A stretch of DNA of 20,717 bases. It comes from DAOTXK01 sp034435395 (GTDB lineage: Bacteria > Chloroflexota > Anaerolineae > Aggregatilineales > Ch27). Each line of letters opens with the position of its first letter. Positions within the stretch are counted from its first letter, which is position 1. The DNA is taken from contig DAOTXK010000049.1 of the NCBI GenBank assembly GCA_034435395.1, forward strand, positions 1 to 20,717, read 5' to 3'. Made by a program: the position numbers and the translations under genes. The notes under the pieces are model-generated. The model saw only the letters and a list, made by a program, of their open reading frames with translations. It was not told the origin of the DNA and made no database searches. Below are positions 14,519 to 20,717 of this stretch, piece after piece.

Positions 14519-15517
14519 ATGGCCACTCAGACCATTTCCGAACGCCCGGTTAAAAGAGCCGCCTGGCTGACTTTTATCCGCCAGAACCGACGCTGCTTGA
14601 GCGCACTGACGATCTTCCTCGTGCTCCTGGGATTTTTCACCGCCGCCAATCCCCGGGTGTTTTTGAACCCCATCACCTACCGGGCCGTGTTTATCAACGT
14701 GCCCATCTCGCTGTTTGTGGTGGTGCCGCTGGTGTTTGTGATCACCGCGGGAGAGATTGACCTGTCCTTCCCCGGCATTGTCGGCGTCGCCTCGTGGGCC
14801 TTCGCCTCGGCGGTGGAGGCCGGATGGGACCCCTTAGCCGCGGTGGTTCCGGCCATCATCGTGGGACTGATCGCCGGCTTGGTGGTCGGGATTCTGGTGA
14901 CCTACGCCGGCCTGTCATCCCTGGTATCCACGCTGGGCATGAGCTTCCTCTTGCGCGGGCTGATTAACCTGGGCACCGAGGGGACCGGCAAACAATTTCC
15001 CACCATCACCAACACCACCCTGTACCAGATGACGGCCGTCAATGTCGGCAACCTCCCGGTGCAGATGATCTGGGGGGTGGCCTTTGTAGTGCTGGGCTGG
15101 GTGCTCTTCAACCGGCACAAGTTCGGCTTTCACGCCCGTTTCGTGGGCGACAACCCCGACAGCGCCCGCGAGATGGGCATCAACGTCTACCGCGTTAAGA
15201 TCATGACGTATGTGTTTGTGGGCTTTGGCTCGGCCCTGGCCGGCGTGCTGTCGGTGCTGGTTAACCGGAACTGGTGGCCGTCCACCGGCGACGGCCTGCT
15301 GCTGACCGTCCTGGCGTCGGTGTTCGTCGGCGGCACGCCCACCTGGGGCGGCGTGGCCACTGTGGTGGGCAGTTCCATCGGCGTGGTCATCATCGCCTTC
15401 ATTGAGACCGGGATCATCGCGGCAGGTCTCACCGGTTATTTCACCAAGTTCGCCAACGGCCTGGTGATCATCCTCTCCCTGATCGGCCACCGCTTCAACG
15501 GTCCCCGGTACCGGTGA
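14519..15517 (+). CDS. Sugar ABC transporter permease (RbsC/FrcC-like, BPD_transp_2)
   Basis: This 332-residue integral membrane protein forms the channel of the CUT2-type importer. It starts at ATG 14519 after AGAAGGGA. The first membrane segment is near residues 28-44, and roughly eight to ten hydrophobic segments follow. Family marks are GEIDLSFPG (about 78-86), corresponding to the GGIDLS signature of ribose-type permeases, and FVGDNPDSAREMGINV, corresponding to the conserved G-x-N-x-x-AA-x-x-GI cytoplasmic loop that contacts the ATPase. A single permease gene implies a homodimer. Confidence 0.92.
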   Translation: MATQTISERPVKRAAWLTFIRQNRRCLSALTIFLVLLGFFTAANPRVFLNPITYRAVFINVPISLFVVVPLVFVITAGEIDLSFPGIVGVASWAFASAVEAGWDPLAAVVPAIIVGLIAGLVVGILVTYAGLSSLVSTLGMSFLLRGLINLGTEGTGKQFPTITNTTLYQMTAVNVGNLPVQMIWGVAFVVLGWVLFNRHKFGFHARFVGDNPDSAREMGINVYRVKIMTYVFVGFGSALAGVLSVLVNRNWWPSTGDGLLLTVLASVFVGGTPTWGGVATVVGSSIGVVIIAFIETGIIAAGLTGYFTKFANGLVIILSLIGHRFNGPRYR

Positions 15518-15535
15518 TCCCCATCAGGGGCATCA
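15515..15535 (+). other. Intercistronic stem-loop at the permease stop
   Basis: TGATCCCC (15515-15522) pairs with GGGG plus ATCA (15527-15535) with one bulged C and a 4-base ATCA loop. The stem includes the permease stop codon. Weaker than the other junction hairpins, but it continues the pattern of one per gene boundary. Confidence 0.35.
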
Positions 15536-15596
15536 CGCGGCCAGCACCCGACCGGCGATGCTGACCTCCACTTGAGCGGACTAAGGAGCGAATGGC

Positions 15597-17999
15597 ATGA
15601 CTTCCCGAGCGCCTTTATTGCCCTACGTCACCTTTGAGGCCGACCCGCCCGAACTGCCCGTTCGCCAGCGGGGAGACCGGGGAGGGCCGGAGTATATCGT
15701 CACCGCCTCGGTCCTCGCCGAGGAGGCCCACGGCCTGCGACTCGCCGGGACCACGCAGCACGGCACGGACCTGACCATCACGGTGAGCGTCGTCGCGCCG
15801 GGGGTGGTGCGCGTGTGGCTGGCGGGCGAGGACGCCGACCCCCACCGCGTGACGCTGGCCAGGGAGGTCCCCGCCCCGCCGGACGTGACCGTGGAGAAGA
15901 CGACAGGGCGGTACACCTTGCAGGCCGATCCGGTCACCGCCCAGGTCGATCTTGATCCCTTCCATCTCACCTTTTACGGGCCGGACGGGCGAGTCCTGCT
16001 CGACCAGAACGCCACCGACAGCGACGTGACCGACCGCCTGTACACGCTGCCCCTGGGCTTCAGCCAGGTGAACGGCCAGCGCGCCGCTTTCCATGACTCC
16101 TTCACCGCCCAGCCGGATGAGCACTTCTACGGCTTCGGCGAGAAGTTCACCGATTTCGACAAGCGCGGCCAGCGGCTGAAGATGTGGCACCGCGAAGCCT
16201 ACGGCGTGCACTGCGAATGGGCCTACAAAAACGTGCCCTTCTTCCTGAGCAGCCGGGGCTACGGCCTCTTCGTGGACAGCACCTCGCCCGTCGAATTCGA
16301 CATGGGGCACAGCAACCACGCCACCTTCAGCCTGATCGTCCCTGACAGCGCCCTGGATTATTACGTCATCGTCGGCCCGGAACCCAAGGCCGTCATCACC
16401 CGCTACGCCAGCCTGGTCAGCTTCCCCATCCTGCCGCCCAAATGGGCCTTCGGCCTGTGGATGTCCTCCGGCTTCAAGGCCGATAGCGCGGATGACGTGC
16501 TGGCCCGCGCCGGCGAGCTGCGGGAGAATGGCGTCCCCTGCGACGTGCTCCACCTGGACTGCTACTGGCAGAAACACGGGCGCTGGTCCGACCTGCAATG
16601 GGACGCCGACGTTTTTCCCGATCCTGAGCGCCTGCTGCGCCAGGTTAAGGCCCAGCATTTTAAGGTCTGCCTGTGGATCAACCCCTACATCGGCGTGGAA
16701 AGCCCACTGTTTGAGGAGGCCCGGTCGCAGGGCTACCTGCTCAAAACAACGGACGGCGAGACCTGGGTGGGCGACCTGTGGGGCGGCGAGGGGCAGTTCC
16801 ACCCGCCGGTCGGCATCATTGACGTGACCAACCCCGGGGCCGTCGCCTGGTTCAAGGACCTGCTCCGGGCACCGCTGCGCCTGGGGGCCGACGTTTACAA
16901 GACCGACTTCGGCGAGGGCGTCCCGCCGGACACCGTCGCCCATAATGGCCTGACGGGCGTGCGGCTGCACAACCTCTACCCCCTGCTTTACAACGACATC
17001 GTGGCCGAGGTCACCCGGGAAGTGACCGGCGGGCCGGGGCTGGTGTGGGGGCGCAGCACCTACGCCGGCGGGCAGCGCCATGCCGCGCAGTGGGGCGGCG
17101 ACCCCAACTGCACCTACCAGGGCATGGCCTCCACGCTGCGCGGCGGCCTGAGCCTGGGGGTGTGCGGCCACGCCTTCTGGAGCCATGACATCGGCGGCTT
17201 CCACCGGCAGCCCACGCCGGAACTGTACGTGCGCTGGGCGCAGTTCGGCCTGCTCTCCCCGCTGGCCCGCGCCCACGGCATGACCACCCGCCTGCCCTGG
17301 GATTACGGCGAGGACGCGCTGCGCCTCTTCCGCCAGTACGTGAAGCTGCGCTACCGCCTGCTGCCCTACATCTACACCTACGCCGTCATCGCCCATGAGA
17401 CCAGCCTGCCATTGCTGCGGGCCATGGTGCTGGAATTCCCCGACGATCCCTGCACCTACACCATGGACCTGCAATACATGTTCGGGGCGGAGCTGATGGT
17501 CGCGCCGGTATACAACCGCGAGGGCCGCCGACCGGTTTATTTCCCCGCCGGGCGCTGGGTGGACTACTGGACCCACGAGGTCATCGAGGGGCCGGGGACG
17601 CGCCACCTCACCGCGCCGCTGGACCGGCTGCCGTTGTACGTCCGGGCCAATGCCCTGATCCCGACCATCGAGCCGCCGCCCTACCTGACCGACGATCCTT
17701 TCGAGCTGGTGACCTTCGACGGCTATCTGCTGGATGGTGGCAGCTTTGAACTGCGCGATACCGACGGCATCACCACCTTTTCCGCTTCGTTTGTGGGGTC
17801 ACAGGTGAACGTCCAGGTGGAGGGCGCTAAACGGCGACTGGGCCTGCGACTGCTGCCGCTGGCCGGGCGGCCAGCCGTCCACGCGGTGCGCGTCAACGGT
17901 CGGGCGCTAAGCCGGGTGGGCGCGCTGGACATCGACCTGAGCAGCGAGCCGGGCTGGACCCGCGACGACAATGGGACAGTGCGGATGGTGATCGGCTGA
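15597..17999 (+). CDS. yicI: Glycoside hydrolase family 31 alpha-xylosidase (YicI type)
   Basis: This 800-residue retaining alpha-glycosidase most likely removes alpha-1,6-linked xylose from small xyloglucan fragments or similar alpha-xylosides. It starts at ATG 15597 with AAGGAG upstream. The catalytic nucleophile is Asp437 in KTDFGEGVP and the acid/base is Asp502 in WGGDPNCTYQGMASTLRGG. HLDCYW at 319-324 corresponds to the HFDCFW subsite of E. coli YicI, and CLWINPYIG and FWSHDIGGF also match YicI. The N-terminal beta-sandwich (about 1-275) and C-terminal beta domains (from about 650) are intact, and length is near the YicI norm. No signal peptide is seen, so it should act in the cytoplasm on imported sugar. 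The sulfoquinovosidase type is not supported. Confidence 0.9.
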   Translation: MTSRAPLLPYVTFEADPPELPVRQRGDRGGPEYIVTASVLAEEAHGLRLAGTTQHGTDLTITVSVVAPGVVRVWLAGEDADPHRVTLAREVPAPPDVTVEKTTGRYTLQADPVTAQVDLDPFHLTFYGPDGRVLLDQNATDSDVTDRLYTLPLGFSQVNGQRAAFHDSFTAQPDEHFYGFGEKFTDFDKRGQRLKMWHREAYGVHCEWAYKNVPFFLSSRGYGLFVDSTSPVEFDMGHSNHATFSLIVPDSALDYYVIVGPEPKAVITRYASLVSFPILPPKWAFGLWMSSGFKADSADDVLARAGELRENGVPCDVLHLDCYWQKHGRWSDLQWDADVFPDPERLLRQVKAQHFKVCLWINPYIGVESPLFEEARSQGYLLKTTDGETWVGDLWGGEGQFHPPVGIIDVTNPGAVAWFKDLLRAPLRLGADVYKTDFGEGVPPDTVAHNGLTGVRLHNLYPLLYNDIVAEVTREVTGGPGLVWGRSTYAGGQRHAAQWGGDPNCTYQGMASTLRGGLSLGVCGHAFWSHDIGGFHRQPTPELYVRWAQFGLLSPLARAHGMTTRLPWDYGEDALRLFRQYVKLRYRLLPYIYTYAVIAHETSLPLLRAMVLEFPDDPCTYTMDLQYMFGAELMVAPVYNREGRRPVYFPAGRWVDYWTHEVIEGPGTRHLTAPLDRLPLYVRANALIPTIEPPPYLTDDPFELVTFDGYLLDGGSFELRDTDGITTFSASFVGSQVNVQVEGAKRRLGLRLLPLAGRPAVHAVRVNGRALSRVGALDIDLSSEPGWTRDDNGTVRMVIG

Positions 18000-18040
18000 C
18001 GCGCCGGTGCCCGACGCCCCTCGGCGGGCGGCGGAGGCGA

Positions 18041-18075
18041 TGGCTGGAGGGGGCGAGCACCAGCGACTCCAGCCA
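18041..18075. terminator. Stem-loop between convergent genes
   Basis: Perfect 9-bp arms TGGCTGGAG (18041-18049) and CTCCAGCCA (18067-18075), with a 17-base loop, lie in the 91-base gap between the alpha-xylosidase and the converging chemoreceptor-like gene. Neither side has a T-tract. It could end both transcripts inefficiently or protect their 3' ends. Confidence 0.45.
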
Positions 18076-18090
18076 CCGCGCCCCCCGAAC

Positions 18091-20499
18091 TCAGGTGTTT
18101 ATGCCAGCGCTTTGCTGGATCGCCTGCATCGCCGCGACCAGACCTTCCATGCCCTGCCGCTGTTGCTGCGTGCTGGCGGCAATCTCCAGCGCCGCCTGAG
18201 CTGCCGTGTCAATCGTGGCCGCCAGTTCGCGAATCGCCTCCCCGGCATGACTGGCCAGTTCCACGCCGTGCAAAGCGCCCTGGCTGCCCGCTTTCACCGC
18301 TTTATCCGCCGCCGCCGCGGCTTTTTCGATCTCGGCCAGGATATCCCTCACCAGAAATGTGGACTGCCGCGATTGCTCGGCCAGGTAACCCATCTCGTTG
18401 GCGACCACGCCAAAACCGCGCCCTTCCTCCCTGGCGCGGGCCGCTTCGATGCGGGCATTGAGGGCCAGCATCTTGGACTGGTCGGCGATCTCTTTCACCG
18501 AGTCGATGATCTCGCCGATTTTCCGGGTCTGTTGGGCGAGGGCCGCCATACTATCGGCAATGTCAGCCACCCGTTGTTGGATGGTCTGCATGCTGTCAAC
18601 GGTGGTCGCCACGGTCTCCTGTCCCGCCCGCGATACCTGCACGGACTGCTGGGCCACGTCCGCCACCCGCCGCGCGTGCTCCGCCGTTTGCGTGCCCATG
18701 ATGAGAATCTCTTCCGCCGTCACCAACGTCTGGGTCACGGCGGTTTCCAGTTGCTCGGTGCGCTGCTGGACCTGTTGAAGGAGTTGCGAGCCTTGCAGAG
18801 CGCTGCTGATCAGAGCGCGCAGGCTCTCGTAAACCGCCCCCTGCGTCGGGCCCACTTCCAGGACCAGAAGACCCAATTGTTGATCCCTGAAGTAAAGCGG
18901 CTCTACTACTATCGAGGCGGCTGGCCGCGTGGGCAGCAAAGATTCGGGGATCAGCTGGCTGGATGGGAAGCGTATCCCCTCCGGCGGCAGGTCGATAACC
19001 TGGTTGTCATCATGGGCCAGTATGAGGCGGGACCACGTCTCTGGTTGTTGAGGGTCTTCATAGAGCGAGAGATAAAAACTGGAAAAGCCCAGTTGGGGCA
19101 AATGTTTATTCAGGGCATCCACCAGGAAGCGGGTCTCGAACGATGTAGTCAGCGCTTCCGACGTATCGCGCAATCGCCCCGCCTGCCGTTCGGCCTCCAG
19201 CTGTTGTTTGATAAGGGCGCGCTGGGACGCCGCCGCCACCAACACGCGCGCCTGGTTGAATATGGTCTCGCCCAACCGCCCCAACTCGCCGTTGGCGACG
19301 GATAGGGCATGCCTTCTCAGCACAGAGATCACATCCTGCCAGGCCATCACGTCGAAGCGCGATGCCGTGGTTTCCATCAGATGCCGATTGAGGGCCGCCA
19401 GGAACTGGTGCGGGGTCCCGTTACTCAGGTTATCGAGGAGAAGAGTCGCCAGGTTTTCCAGCCGCTCCGGTGACAGCGCCGCCGCCTGGCCGACGGCCCT
19501 CAATTCGCCCAACAGGCCGTCGTGGGGGGTGTCCCTGGTGGCTGGGGCGGCTTCCGTCTGCTCAGGGATCGGGGCCATCGCCAGCGACAATGATCGGGAC
19601 AGGCAGCCGCATGATTCGCGCACGACCAGTTGGGAGGGCACGGATAACTGCTCTGGCAGGCTCTCGCCGTTCAACAGGGTGATGAGCGCTTCCGCCGCCT
19701 GGCTGCCCAGTTCATAAAACGGCTGCCGGACGGTGGTCAACGGCGGGAGGCTGGCCCGGGAGTCATCCACGTCATCGAATCCCACCACGGCAATATCGTC
19801 AGGCACCCGTGAGCCGTTTGTTTCTATCGCCCGGAGGGCGGCGAGCGCCATGTAATCGGTCGCGGCTACCACGGCGTCAAGTCCCACCGGGGCGTCCCGC
19901 AGCCAGCGGTTAATGGCCGCCGTCGCCATCTCGCCGCCGACTGTCACCTCAAATGAGCCTTGAGCCACCAGGGCAGGGTCCGGGTCAAGGCCATGCGCCC
20001 GCAGCGCGTCGACACAGGCCTGATGCCGCTGGTCCGCTTCGGGGTGGCCGACCGGCCCTCGGATGATCCCGATGCGCCGACAGCCGTGAACCTCAAGGAG
20101 ATGGTCGATGGCGGTGCGCATGCCATGGTAGTTGTCGACGGACAGATCAGGGCGGTCCTTCAACCGCCCGCCGACGGTCACCAGCGGCAACGAGCGGTAG
20201 CGCTCAAAAAAGCGCTCCCTGTCGGCCATACCCACGTAGGAGATGAGGCCGCCAGTCCAGACAATCAGACCGTCGATGTGCGCGGCGTCCACCAGATCGT
20301 AGAGCACGTTGCTCAGAATGTAAAACCGCTGGGTCGTGTGCACCGGATTGGCTGGATAAAACACCAGGCGCACCCCATGTTTCCGAGCAGCGCCCATGGC
20401 CCCCTGCCACATCCGGGTCTGCATGCCGGTGGTCAGTCCTGTCCCCAGAAAACCGATGGTTCTCTGGCGATGGGCCTTGGGGCGTGGGACAGCAACCAT
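18091..20499 (-). CDS. Soluble chemoreceptor-like fusion: LacI-type sugar-binding domain, GAF-like domain, MCP signalling domain
   Basis: This 802-residue protein starts at ATG 20499 after AAGGAG. Residues about 12-298 form a LacI-type periplasmic-binding fold (RTIGFLGTGL..., CRRIGIIRGPVGHPEADQR, PDDIAVVGFDDVDDS, ending QLVVRESCGC). The usual DNA-binding headpiece is missing: only 13 residues precede the first strand. Residues about 300-450 are a helical linker and 455-570 resemble a GAF domain. Residues about 590-800 are an MCP cytoplasmic helical hairpin whose tip (670-697) reads IADQSKMLALNARIEAARAREEGRGF. There is no signal peptide and no membrane segment, so it should be cytosolic. It probably converts a cytosolic sugar signal into helical-hairpin signalling, toward CheA/CheW or another partner. 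No che genes lie nearby. The domain calls are strong; the output is unknown. Confidence 0.85.
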   Translation of the reverse strand: MVAVPRPKAHRQRTIGFLGTGLTTGMQTRMWQGAMGAARKHGVRLVFYPANPVHTTQRFYILSNVLYDLVDAAHIDGLIVWTGGLISYVGMADRERFFERYRSLPLVTVGGRLKDRPDLSVDNYHGMRTAIDHLLEVHGCRRIGIIRGPVGHPEADQRHQACVDALRAHGLDPDPALVAQGSFEVTVGGEMATAAINRWLRDAPVGLDAVVAATDYMALAALRAIETNGSRVPDDIAVVGFDDVDDSRASLPPLTTVRQPFYELGSQAAEALITLLNGESLPEQLSVPSQLVVRESCGCLSRSLSLAMAPIPEQTEAAPATRDTPHDGLLGELRAVGQAAALSPERLENLATLLLDNLSNGTPHQFLAALNRHLMETTASRFDVMAWQDVISVLRRHALSVANGELGRLGETIFNQARVLVAAASQRALIKQQLEAERQAGRLRDTSEALTTSFETRFLVDALNKHLPQLGFSSFYLSLYEDPQQPETWSRLILAHDDNQVIDLPPEGIRFPSSQLIPESLLPTRPAASIVVEPLYFRDQQLGLLVLEVGPTQGAVYESLRALISSALQGSQLLQQVQQRTEQLETAVTQTLVTAEEILIMGTQTAEHARRVADVAQQSVQVSRAGQETVATTVDSMQTIQQRVADIADSMAALAQQTRKIGEIIDSVKEIADQSKMLALNARIEAARAREEGRGFGVVANEMGYLAEQSRQSTFLVRDILAEIEKAAAAADKAVKAGSQGALHGVELASHAGEAIRELAATIDTAAQAALEIAASTQQQRQGMEGLVAAMQAIQQSAGINT

Positions 20500-20717
20500 G
20501 AAACACTCCTTGGTAAGAACACGCTGCTAAGCGTTTATCAACATTCTACAACAAAAATAAAGACGGGCGGGCGGTGCGGGAGGAATATTTATACAAAATT
20601 CATATCTGCGCGGAGACCCGCATCCGGTGCTGCCGTCCCTGGCGAGCCGACCGGGCCAGGCAGGCATGGATGGTGGGCCACCCAGCCGGGAATCCACGGA
20701 CGACGAAGGGCCTAAGC
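20500..20717. promoter_or_regulatory. AT-rich leader and probable promoter region of the chemoreceptor-like gene
   Basis: No gene is seen at this edge. Reading the minus strand, a candidate -10 TAGAAT (20548-20543) sits 44 bases before the start codon without a good -35. A further AT-rich stretch with TATAAA lies near 20587-20595. Between the -10 and the start, ACGCT-GCTA-AGCGT (20521-20534) is a perfect 5-bp inverted repeat, a possible operator for a regulator encoded elsewhere. From about 20600 to the edge it is ordinary GC-rich sequence. Confidence 0.3.

Noticed and set aside
15615..17606. A 663-codon open frame antisense to the alpha-xylosidase gene.
   Set aside because: It is a GC-driven shadow: the opposite strand encodes an intact GH31 enzyme with catalytic motifs, while this frame shows no domain-like pattern and no ribosome site.
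15597..17999. The GH31 enzyme as a sulfoquinovosidase, which with a split transketolase would suggest sulfoquinovose breakdown.
   Set aside because: The active-site segments HLDCYW, KTDFGE and WGGD follow alpha-xylosidase YicI, and no sulfo-sugar-specific genes are present.

Overview
This is a GC-rich window, almost entirely carbohydrate metabolism, most likely from an environmental bacterium of the Chloroflexota (Anaerolineae- or Caldilineae-like). That placement is an inference from gene content, codon bias and the CCTCACCCCC-type intergenic repeat at the left edge. No rRNA, tRNA, CRISPR array or complete mobile element is visible.

Minus-strand catabolic operon (10807 down to 170). A GntR/UTRA repressor with its own TTGACA-type promoter heads a tightly packed set. 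In transcription order: TIM-barrel sugar isomerase B, PfkB sugar kinase, transketolase N subunit, transketolase C subunit, a homoserine-dehydrogenase-like oxidoreductase with a C-terminal SAF domain, an IolE-type sugar-phosphate isomerase/epimerase, TIM-barrel sugar isomerase A (about 65% identical to B), and a class II ketose-bisphosphate aldolase. A truncated second PfkB kinase, missed at usual ORF cut-offs, follows. The run ends with a CUT1-type extracellular sugar-binding protein and a large nested inverted repeat. The logic is to isomerise an imported sugar to a ketose, phosphorylate it, then cleave it by transketolase and/or aldolase. The substrate cannot be read from the sequence; a pentose, a branched pentose such as apiose, or an uncommon ketose would all fit.

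Divergent control region (10865-11246). It carries two back-to-back promoters. Each has a perfect palindrome at its -10/+1 region, which fits autoregulation of the GntR gene on one side and the LacI gene on the other.

Plus-strand alpha-xyloside operon (11247-17999). LacI regulator, CUT2-type periplasmic binding protein, single-NBD ABC ATPase, RbsC-like permease, and a GH31 alpha-xylosidase of the YicI type. Every junction in this operon holds a GC-rich stem-loop, unlike the overlapping genes of the minus-strand operon. Together the genes would import an alpha-xyloside (for example isoprimeverose-like sugars) and release xylose in the cytoplasm.

Right end (18091-20499, minus strand, convergent). 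An 802-residue soluble chemoreceptor-like protein: a LacI-type sugar-binding domain without its DNA-binding headpiece, a helical linker, a GAF-like domain and an MCP signalling hairpin with an altered tip. It is the most unusual single gene here.
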